NCBI GenBank assembly: GCA_035544675.1
Contig: DATKCA010000178.1
Location: 1-8,196, forward strand
Direction of reading: 5' to 3'
Source of the DNA: DATKCA01 sp035544675
GTDB lineage: Bacteria > Acidobacteriota > Thermoanaerobaculia > Gp7-AA8
DNA: 8,196 nucleotides
The notes beneath the pieces are model-generated. The model was given only the letters and a program-made list of their open reading frames with translations, was not told where the DNA came from and did no database searches. Shown in pieces: positions 1-5,500 of this stretch. Each line of letters begins with the position of its first letter. The stretch's first letter is position 1. The translations under genes were made by a program, and so were the position numbers.

Positions 1-1073
1 CCGAACGCCGCCGCGGTGGCGGCGTGATACGGCAGGTTGCGCGTGTTGTGATCGTCGTCCGTGCGGATCGCGAACGGCACGCCGGCCTCGTGCAGCGCGG
101 CCGCATTCGCGTAGAGCAGATCGTATGGATCGTCCTCGCGCGGCGGCAGCTCCAGAATGGGCCCGATGATCACCGCGATGTTGCGCCGCTTGATCTCCGG
201 AATGACCGGGACGACGTCCTGCGCGCCGGAGATCATCGCCTTCAGCTTGAATTCGTCGGCGAACTCCAGCGCGGCGCGGATGTCGCGCTCGAGGTTCGCC
301 TCGATGATGACCGGCACCTTTCCTTCCACGACCGGCACCAGCGCCTCCAGAACGAGATCGCGGTTGAACCGCCGCACGGTTCCGTCGGTCGTGCGGGCCG
401 CGGCGGCCTTGCCGTAGGCCTGGGCGTCGCGGAAGACATCGCGCAGCTTGTCGAGCTGCCGCGAGTACGTCTTGCGCAGCTCCTTCTCCGCCTCCTCTTC
501 CGCCGGCAGCTCGACGAGCGGCCTGCTGCGGAGGAGCGGGAAGCGGAGATGCATCGCCACGGGCGACTTGATCACCATCTCCGGGGGCGTCCATCCCGCC
601 AGTTGAATGAGGGCGCTCTGTCCCGAGATCACACCACCCGCGGGAACGGTCAGCACGGCGGTGACGCCGTTCACGCGCGTGACGTTGACGAGGTTGCTGT
701 GCGGATTGATGGCCACGTCGGCGCGCGCATTCGGGTTCATGTCGCCCAGCTCCGTCGTGTCGACGGTGCCCGCCACGGAGCTGATCTCGACGAGACCGAC
801 CTTGCTTCCGGCGTCGATCAGTCCCGGGTAGACCGACAGCCCCGTTCCGTCGACGACGGTCGCGCCGGCGGGAACCGCCACTCCGGCACCGACGGCCGTG
901 ATCACCCCATTCGAGAAGACGATGGTGCCGTTCGGCACCGGCGCGGACGTGACCGGATGGATCGTCGCGTTGCGGATCGCGAACGTGCCCCTGGTCCCCG
1001 GGTTGTTGATGATGACCGACTGCGCCAGGAGCGGCGCCGCGAGGAAGGAGCACATCAGGAGACGCTTAATCAT
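1..1073 (-). CDS. Secreted amidohydrolase-like protein, degenerate metal site (C-terminus off the left edge)
   Basis: This is the third gene of a minus-strand operon; 357 residues are visible and the reading frame stays open to the window edge. The start ATG (1073-1071) is preceded by AAGGAG with 7-nt spacing and overlaps the previous gene's stop by 8 nt. Residues 1-18 look like a Sec signal peptide (MIKRLLMCSFLAAPLLAQ). The N-terminal beta-sandwich signature of amidohydrolases is clear (IRNATIHPV, then GVITAVGAGVAVP and VVDGTG, then VYPGLIDAG). The metal-binding HxH expected after PGxID is replaced by G89 and K91. The later histidine-bearing strands read VIIEAN and AMISGAQD, without histidine. 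An acidic TDDDHN stretch near residue 338 sits where the catalytic aspartate would be. I infer an exported member that may not bind metal in the usual way; its substrate is unknown. The family assignment is firm and loss of activity is inference. Confidence 0.88.
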   Translation of the reverse strand, partial: MIKRLLMCSFLAAPLLAQSVIINNPGTRGTFAIRNATIHPVTSAPVPNGTIVFSNGVITAVGAGVAVPAGATVVDGTGLSVYPGLIDAGSKVGLVEISSVAGTVDTTELGDMNPNARADVAINPHSNLVNVTRVNGVTAVLTVPAGGVISGQSALIQLAGWTPPEMVIKSPVAMHLRFPLLRSRPLVELPAEEEAEKELRKTYSRQLDKLRDVFRDAQAYGKAAAARTTDGTVRRFNRDLVLEALVPVVEGKVPVIIEANLERDIRAALEFADEFKLKAMISGAQDVVPVIPEIKRRNIAVIIGPILELPPREDDPYDLLYANAAALHEAGVPFAIRTDDDHNTRNLPYHAATAAAF

Positions 1074-2484
1074 TCTTCTTCTCCTTGGCCGCCCTGGCCG
1101 CCCTGGCCCTGGCCTGCTCCGCTTCCTTCCTCAGCAGCTCCGCCTTCTCGCGGGCGAGCTCCTGCCGTTGCAGGAGGTCGCGGGCGCGATCGAAGTAGAC
1201 CTCGCCCTCGATGAACGTCGTGTCGACGCGCGAGAACGTCGAGAGCGGATGCCCGGTCCAGATCACCAGGTCGGCGTCCTTCCCAACCTCCAGCGAGCCG
1301 ACGCGGTGATCGATCCCGAGCTGTCTGGCCGGATTGATCGTGCACGTCCGCATGGCCTCTTCCTCGGTCAGACCGCCGTACTTCATGGCCTTGGCCGCAT
1401 CGTGATTGAGGTGGCGGGCCAGCTCGTCGGAATCGGAGTTCACGGAGGTGAGCACGCCCGCGCGCGTCATCAGCGCCACGTTGTGCGGGATCGCGTCATA
1501 TGCCTCGATCTTGTAGCCCCACCAGTCGATGAACGTTCCGGCACCCGCTCCCGCCGCCGCGATCTCCTTGCCGACCTTGTAGCCTTCGAGCACGTGCTGG
1601 AGCGTCTTGACCTTGAAGCCCTGCTCCTTCGCGACGTTGAGCAGCATGACGATCTCGTCGGAGCGGTAGCAGTGCGAGTGGACGTCGATGCGGCCGCGGA
1701 GGATGTCTGCCATCGTGTCCATCAGCAGGTCGCGGCGCGGCGGGATGGCCTGTTCGCCGCGTTTGATGCGGGCGTCGTATTCATCCCAGCGGGCCATGTA
1801 GTCCCGGGCCTCGACGAACGCGCTGCGGATCACCTCCTCCACACCCATTCTCGTGGCCGGATACTGCCGCGCGATACCCTCGGGCGGACGGCGGTTCGAG
1901 CTCTTCGGATTCTCGCCGAGCGCGAACTTGATCGTTCGCGGCGCGTCCTTCATCGGCCACTCGGAGACCGGCCGTCCCACCTTCCACTTCGCGATCTGGC
2001 TCTGTCCGCCGATGGCGTTGGCCGAGCCGTGGAGGATCAGCGCGGTCGTCGTCCCTCCCGCCAGCTGCCGGTAGGGCGACGCCTCTTCGCTCGTCATCAC
2101 GTCGGAGATGCGCACCATTCCGCTGTTCGGAATCGTGCCTTCGTTGACGGCCCCCTCGACGGCGCTGTGACTGTGCGAGTCGATGATGCCGGGCGTGACG
2201 AACTTGCCGGTGCCGTCGATGACCTGTGCGCCGGCCGGGACCGCCACAGCGTTGGCAGATCCCACCGCGGCGATCTTCGAGCCGCGAATGACGACCGTGC
2301 CGTTGGGAATCACACCGCCGGTAATCGTCAGCACCGTAGCATTGCGGATCGCCACGACCCGCTCCTGGGCGGCGAGGGAAGTCGCGAAAAAGATCGCGAC
2401 GGCGAACGCACAGAGCCTTCTCCCGGCGGGAGAGGGCACGCCGAAGGCGGGGTGAGGGGCGAACCATTTCGGTTCTCTTCTCAT
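1066..2484 (-). CDS. Secreted amidohydrolase with intact metal-binding motifs
   Basis: This 472-residue protein is the middle gene of the operon. The ATG at 2484-2482 is chosen because it forms an ATGA overlap with the previous stop and has GGGAGG 8 nt upstream; upstream extension would run inside the previous gene. Residues 24-40 form the signal-peptide core ending in AAQ, preceded by an unusual n-region encoded by a palindromic repeat. It keeps the amidohydrolase ligand set: H104 and H106 in IIDSHSHS, H271 in DVHSHCYRSDE, H297 in LQHVLEGYK, and D351 in SVNSDSDE, followed by the family's C-terminal signature (TINPARQLGI, GSLEVGKDADLVIW). It also carries ALGENPK at about 188-194, seen in related imidazolonepropionase-like hydrolases. 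The last 40 residues are an Ala/Arg/Lys/Glu-rich, probably helical tail. It likely acts in the periplasm on a cyclic amide or peptide-like bond; the substrate cannot be read from sequence. Confidence 0.92.
   Translation of the reverse strand: MRREPKWFAPHPAFGVPSPAGRRLCAFAVAIFFATSLAAQERVVAIRNATVLTITGGVIPNGTVVIRGSKIAAVGSANAVAVPAGAQVIDGTGKFVTPGIIDSHSHSAVEGAVNEGTIPNSGMVRISDVMTSEEASPYRQLAGGTTTALILHGSANAIGGQSQIAKWKVGRPVSEWPMKDAPRTIKFALGENPKSSNRRPPEGIARQYPATRMGVEEVIRSAFVEARDYMARWDEYDARIKRGEQAIPPRRDLLMDTMADILRGRIDVHSHCYRSDEIVMLLNVAKEQGFKVKTLQHVLEGYKVGKEIAAAGAGAGTFIDWWGYKIEAYDAIPHNVALMTRAGVLTSVNSDSDELARHLNHDAAKAMKYGGLTEEEAMRTCTINPARQLGIDHRVGSLEVGKDADLVIWTGHPLSTFSRVDTTFIEGEVYFDRARDLLQRQELAREKAELLRKEAEQARARAARAAKEKKND
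1081..1086 (-). promoter_or_regulatory. Shine-Dalgarno site for the third operon gene
   Basis: AAGGAG on the minus strand, 7 nt before the ATG at 1073. It lies within the Lys/Glu-rich tail codons of the preceding gene, so translation of the two genes is probably coupled. Confidence 0.75.
2417..2459 (-). repeat. Palindromic repeat embedded in a signal-peptide coding region
   Basis: The segment holds two small inverted repeats. One is TCTCCCG/CGGGAGA around position 2426 and the other is GCC-GAA-GGC at 2440-2448. They are followed on the plus strand by GGGGTGAGGGG. This wording (CCCTCACCCC ... CTCTCCCG) matches a class of short palindromic repeats that I know from many GC-rich genomes, where it is normally intergenic. 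Here it is read in frame as about residues 9-23 (PHPAFGVPSPAGRR) of the middle amidohydrolase. The family identity is from memory, not a search. Confidence 0.6.
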
Positions 2485-4052
2485 GACGACTTCCTCCCGG
2501 TGAACTGGAATGTGCCGGCCGAGGTGGTGACGGTCCCCTCGATGCCGCCTTCGCGCACGGTGCCGCGGAACAGCCATTCGCCCGGCTCCGCCTCCACCTG
2601 GGCGGAGATCGAGAACTCCAGCGTCGTTCCGTCGAACGTGCCCGGCCGGATCTGACCCGAACCGCGATCGCCGGAGAACGATCCGGTCACCTGTTCATTC
2701 TCCAGTCGCAGCGAAACCGTGATGGCCACGCTGCCCTGCGGAGTGCTGACGCTCAGAGCCCAGCTCCCGTCGATCGGCGACGCCGCGGCGTCCGCGGTCT
2801 CCTTCTTCTCCTCGGCCGGCAGGCGCACCTCACGACCGTCCACGAACAGCCGCGTGATCTTTGACCCTTCGCTGAACACCGGGCCGTTGCTGATCACGAG
2901 GTTGGCGATCTTGCCGCGCTCGATCGATCCGAGCTGGCGGTCGACGCCGAAGATCGCCGCGGGCGTCAGCGTCACCGCTCGCAGCGCGTCGTCCGCGGTG
3001 AGACCGTTCTCCATCGCCTTGCGGATCCCGGGGATGAGATCCGCCGTCTTGCCCGGCGCGGAGACGAGCGCGAATCGCACCCCTGCTCTGGCCAGCACCG
3101 AAGGCGTGGTCGGACTGAGGGCGCGGTCGCGGATCACTCGCAGCGGCTGCTCCGCGCGGTCTTCCGCCGATGACGGTGCGACCGGCCATTTCACCGACAC
3201 CAGCACCGGCACATCGCGAAGATCCGCGGGCATCCTGTACGCCTGGCGCGCGCCGGCGAGGACGAGGCGGAGGTTGAACTCGCGCGCGATGGCCATCGCT
3301 CGCCTCATGGCCAGCTCGCCGTCTGCAGCGAAGACGGCCGGCATCTCGCGGCGGATGAGGGGAACGAGCGCCTCCAGTGCGGCATCGCTCTCGGGCCTGC
3401 GCAATCCGGACGGGCTCCGCTCGTAAACGGCCATGGCCACGGAGTGCTGCTGGGCGTCGAAGAGAGTCTGGCGGATGTACGAGATGACGCCCATCAGTGA
3501 CCCGGGGTAGGTGGACGCGCGTCTGGTATTGAATGCGACATGCATCGCCGCGCGATTGCGGATCACCCTCGAGGGCGTGCCGCCCGGTCCGAGGTTCAGG
3601 ACGACCGACTGGCCGTTGAAGATGGCGGCGGTGGGAGCGGCCACGATGGTGGTCACGCCGGTGGCGCGCTTGGCATCGACTTCCTCGTCGCTCAGGCTCA
3701 CGCGCTCGGCCGCCATGGACGCGGCGTTGATCGCGGCGTCGTCGCGCCGCTGATCGCTGACCGAGACTCCGGTGCGACGGGGAGCCGTGAATCCGAGCGT
3801 CGTGTACGCGTCGATGAAGCCCGGGTACACGTGCGCGCCTCCCACATCGACGACCGTGGCGTCCGGCGGCACGGCCACGCCCGCTCCCACCGACTCGATC
3901 AGGCCGTCGCGAATGACGACCGTGCCCCTGCCGATCTGTGGCCCGGCAACGGGATGGACGACTCCGTTCGTGATGGCATACACGCCCGGGGCGTCGGCTC
4001 GCGCCATCAGCGGCACGAGCAAAAGGGCAACCGTTACAACCCCTCGTCTCAT
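2481..4052 (-). CDS. Secreted amidohydrolase-like protein with degenerate metal site and C-terminal beta-rich domain
   Basis: This is the first gene of the operon, 523 residues. ATG 4052-4050 is preceded by GGAGG at 5-nt spacing. The frame stays open far upstream, but that part is antisense to the divergent GTPase gene and is rejected. Residues 1-19 are a signal peptide (VVTVALLLVPLMARA). The amidohydrolase scaffold is recognisable (ITNGVVHPV, VVIRDGLIESVGAG, HVYPGFIDAYTTLGF; near the end AVTLTPAAIFGVDRQLGSIE and GKIANLVI). The HxH positions are Y83 and T85, the later histidine strand reads RLVLAGARQAYRM, and the aspartate strand reads VRFALVSAPGK, so no standard ligand remains. Residues 425-523 form a separate beta-strand-rich domain (DGSWALSVSTPQG to FQFTGRKSS) with alternating hydrophobic residues and many glycines, resembling a lipocalin-like or binding module. 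Possible roles are a scaffold, a regulatory partner of the intact middle protein, or a binding protein; this is inference. Confidence 0.9.
   Translation of the reverse strand: MRRGVVTVALLLVPLMARADAPGVYAITNGVVHPVAGPQIGRGTVVIRDGLIESVGAGVAVPPDATVVDVGGAHVYPGFIDAYTTLGFTAPRRTGVSVSDQRRDDAAINAASMAAERVSLSDEEVDAKRATGVTTIVAAPTAAIFNGQSVVLNLGPGGTPSRVIRNRAAMHVAFNTRRASTYPGSLMGVISYIRQTLFDAQQHSVAMAVYERSPSGLRRPESDAALEALVPLIRREMPAVFAADGELAMRRAMAIAREFNLRLVLAGARQAYRMPADLRDVPVLVSVKWPVAPSSAEDRAEQPLRVIRDRALSPTTPSVLARAGVRFALVSAPGKTADLIPGIRKAMENGLTADDALRAVTLTPAAIFGVDRQLGSIERGKIANLVISNGPVFSEGSKITRLFVDGREVRLPAEEKKETADAAASPIDGSWALSVSTPQGSVAITVSLRLENEQVTGSFSGDRGSGQIRPGTFDGTTLEFSISAQVEAEPGEWLFRGTVREGGIEGTVTTSAGTFQFTGRKSS
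2493..2498 (-). promoter_or_regulatory. Shine-Dalgarno site for the middle operon gene
   Basis: GGGAGG on the minus strand lies inside the last codons of the upstream gene, 8 nt before the ATG at 2484. Together with the ATGA stop-start overlap it selects this start. Confidence 0.75.
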
Positions 4053-4057
4053 CAGGA

Positions 4058-4062
4058 CCTCC
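4058..4062 (-). promoter_or_regulatory. Shine-Dalgarno site of the first amidohydrolase operon gene
   Basis: GGAGG read on the minus strand, 5 nt before the ATG at 4052. It fixes the start codon within a much longer open frame. Confidence 0.8.
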
Positions 4063-4072
4063 GCGGGCGCGG

Positions 4073-4078
4073 ATGATA
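4073..4078 (-). promoter_or_regulatory. Candidate -10 box for the amidohydrolase operon
   Basis: TATCAT read on the minus strand matches TATAAT at 5 of 6 positions. Transcription would begin near 4066, leaving a leader of about 14 nt that still contains the GGAGG site. A weak -35 (GAGGCA, 3 of 6) lies 17 nt upstream at 4096-4101. No other good candidate lies in the 87-nt divergent gap. Confidence 0.45.
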
Positions 4079-4088
4079 TCCGGTTCCG

Positions 4089-4118
4089 TTGACACTGCCT
4101 CAGGGGTGCCGTTACCCT
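4089..4118 (+). promoter_or_regulatory. Candidate promoter of the mglA-like gene
   Basis: A consensus TTGACA (4089-4094) is followed after 18 nt by TACCCT (4113-4118), which keeps the key TA...T positions of a -10 box. Transcription would start near 4125, leaving a leader of about 15 nt before the ATG at 4140 and no clear Shine-Dalgarno. The promoter interleaves with the opposing operon promoter, so the two may compete. Confidence 0.5.
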
Positions 4119-4139
4119 CAGATACCGGACGCCCCACCG

Positions 4140-5249
4140 ATGGTCCTCTTCAACTACGCCACGAAAGAGATCACCGCGAAGCTCGTGTACTACGGGCCGG
4201 GGCTGTGCGGCAAGACCACGAACCTGCAGTTCGTGTACGAGTCGCTGCCGTCGAACAACAAGAGCAAGATGCTCTCGCTGTCGACGAAAACCGACCGCAC
4301 GCTCTTCTTCGACTTCCTCCCCCTGGACCTCGGAAAAATCCGGGGGATGCGCACGAAGCTGCAGCTGTACACGGTGCCGGGCCAGGTCTACTACAACTCC
4401 ACGCGCCAGCTCGTGCTCAAGGGCGCGGACGGGATCGTGTTCGTGGCCGACAGCCAGGACTTCGCGCTCGACGCGAACATGGAGAGCCTGCAGAACCTCG
4501 AGGACAACCTCAAGCGCCAGGGCGTGCGGATCCGCGAGATCCCGCTGGTCATCCAGTACAACAAGCGCGATCTGCCGAACGCGCTGCCGGTGGCGGAGAT
4601 CGACAAGGAGCTGAACAAGCTCGGCGTCCCGCACCACGAGTCTGTGGCGACCACGGGTATCGGAGTCGAGGAGACGCTCAAGGGACTCACGCAGCTCGTC
4701 CTGTCGCACCTCGTCCGCAAGTACGGCCTGGAGGGCAATGAGCCGCTCGACCGCGAGATCCAGATCCTGAACGCGAGCGTCGCCGACAACAAACCGGCCG
4801 AGTCGCTGTGGGACGAGAGCCCTGACCACCCCGAGCCCCCGCCGGAGCCCGAGTACGAGCTCGACGATGCCACGGATGAGGCGGCACCGTTTGTTGCCAC
4901 CGAGCTCGTTGGGGCGGCGCCATCCTCACCGGCGCCGTCAAACCCGTTCGCCGACGCGACCGACTATTTCAGCACTTCCGGACCGGAGCCGTCGGCGCCG
5001 CCGGGCCTCGATGTGCCGGTGACGTCGATCGAGATCCCGCTGCCGTCGTCGATCCGCGACTCGCTCCCGAAGCTCGACAACCGTGGCGCATCGACCGCTT
5101 CGGTGGCGACCGCGCCGGCAACGGATCGCCGCGCCAACGAGCCGCTGGTGAAGGAGGTCAGCATCCCGCTGAACCTCTCGCTCGAGGAGTTGCGGCACTA
5201 CCGGCGACTGCGGCTGAAGATCACGCTGGATGTGAATCTGTTGCCCTAG
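4140..5249 (+). CDS. mglA: MglA-family Ras-like GTPase with long C-terminal extension
   Basis: This 369-residue protein is related to the polarity and gliding-motility GTPase MglA, a cytoplasmic switch that sets cell poles in Myxococcus. Residues 1-197 form the GTPase domain: P-loop GPGLCGKT (19-26), R53 at the arginine-finger position, TVPGQ (78-82) with Thr instead of Asp in the G3 motif and the conserved Q82, NKRD (141-144), and ATTGIG (170-175). These are the known MglA hallmarks. Canonical MglA is about 195 residues. Here a Pro/Ser/Glu-rich, probably disordered linker (about 198-333) leads to a hydrophobic and basic tail (SIPLNLSLEELRHYRRLRLK region, 334-369). The ATG at 4140 is chosen because it starts at the family N-terminus (MVLFNYATKEIT); an in-frame TTG at 4089 coincides with the -35 box. 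No MglB roadblock partner is adjacent. A role in polarity or another regulated process is inferred from the family. Confidence 0.9.
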   Translation: MVLFNYATKEITAKLVYYGPGLCGKTTNLQFVYESLPSNNKSKMLSLSTKTDRTLFFDFLPLDLGKIRGMRTKLQLYTVPGQVYYNSTRQLVLKGADGIVFVADSQDFALDANMESLQNLEDNLKRQGVRIREIPLVIQYNKRDLPNALPVAEIDKELNKLGVPHHESVATTGIGVEETLKGLTQLVLSHLVRKYGLEGNEPLDREIQILNASVADNKPAESLWDESPDHPEPPPEPEYELDDATDEAAPFVATELVGAAPSSPAPSNPFADATDYFSTSGPEPSAPPGLDVPVTSIEIPLPSSIRDSLPKLDNRGASTASVATAPATDRRANEPLVKEVSIPLNLSLEELRHYRRLRLKITLDVNLLP

Positions 5250-5255
5250 AACCGG

Positions 5256-5292
5256 GTGGAGCGCCGCCGACTCTGTGGAGCGCCGCCGACTC
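5256..5292 (+). repeat. 18-bp direct repeat
   Basis: GTGGAGCGCCGCCGACTC occurs at 5256-5273 and again at 5275-5292, a 19-bp period. The second copy is also the start of the left arm of the inverted repeat that follows. The first copy looks like a partial duplication of that arm. Confidence 0.85.
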
Positions 5293-5339
5293 GGCGGCCA
5301 ACAGCGTCCAGAGCCGCCGGGTCGGCGGCGCTCCACAGA
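5272..5339. repeat. 27-bp inverted repeat, strong hairpin downstream of the mglA-like gene
   Basis: Arms 5272-5298 and 5313-5339 are complementary over 27 bp except for one T-G wobble (5291 with 5320), with a 14-nt loop. The hairpin sits between the GTPase stop (5249) and the serine tRNA (5386). It could end or protect the GTPase transcript, but no T-run follows, so it is not a textbook intrinsic terminator. Its GC-rich wording resembles dispersed intergenic repeats. The rest of 5250-5385 shows no gene. Confidence 0.85.
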
Positions 5340-5385
5340 AACGCAGAAATTCGTCTTTCTTCCGATGCGTTGGCGATGATCCCCG

Positions 5386-5475
5386 GGAGGAGTGGTCGAG
5401 TGGTTTAAGGCAGCGGTCTTGAAAACCGCCGTACCGGTAACGGTACCGTGGGTTCGAATCCCACCTCCTCCGCCA
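5386..5475 (+). tRNA. tRNA-Ser(TGA)
   Basis: The cloverleaf is complete. The acceptor arm is GGAGGAG (5386-5392) with CTCCTCC (5465-5471), the discriminator is G and CCA is encoded (5473-5475). The anticodon stem GCGGT/ACCGC encloses the loop CTTGAAA with anticodon TGA at 5420-5422. A long variable arm (GTACCG-GTAA-CGGTAC) marks it as a class II serine tRNA. The T arm is GTGGG-TTCGAAT-CCCAC. It reads UCA and related serine codons. Confidence 0.97.
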
Positions 5476-5487
5476 ATCACTCTGGCG

Positions 5488-5493
5488 TAGAAT
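5488..5493 (+). promoter_or_regulatory. Candidate -10 box of a leaderless promoter
   Basis: TAGAAT ends 7 nt before the ATG at 5501, so a transcript from it would begin at or next to the start codon. No Shine-Dalgarno is present. No good -35 is seen, since that position falls in the tRNA acceptor arm. Read-through from the tRNA promoter is the alternative. Confidence 0.35.
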
Positions 5494-5500
5494 CCTGCCC

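Noticed and set aside
1087..1110. Short GGCCGCCCT tandem repeat
   Set aside because: It encodes the Ala/Arg-rich tail of the middle amidohydrolase and is explained by codon bias in a low-complexity helix.
24..1214. 396-codon open frame on the plus strand
   Set aside because: It is antisense to the third amidohydrolase gene and has a low-complexity Arg-rich translation with no family motifs.
898..2655. 585-codon open frame on the plus strand
   Set aside because: It lies antisense to the amidohydrolase genes, whose motifs, signal peptides and ribosome sites are clear. The translation is Arg/Asp/His-rich, as expected from antisense reading of GC-rich codons.
4089..4139. TTG start adding 17 residues to the GTPase
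   Set aside because: The TTG coincides with the TTGACA promoter box, and the MglA family N-terminus begins at the ATG at 4140.
4053..4829. In-frame upstream extension of the first operon gene to a 782-codon frame
   Set aside because: The added residues are antisense to the GTPase gene. A signal peptide and Shine-Dalgarno mark the start at 4052.
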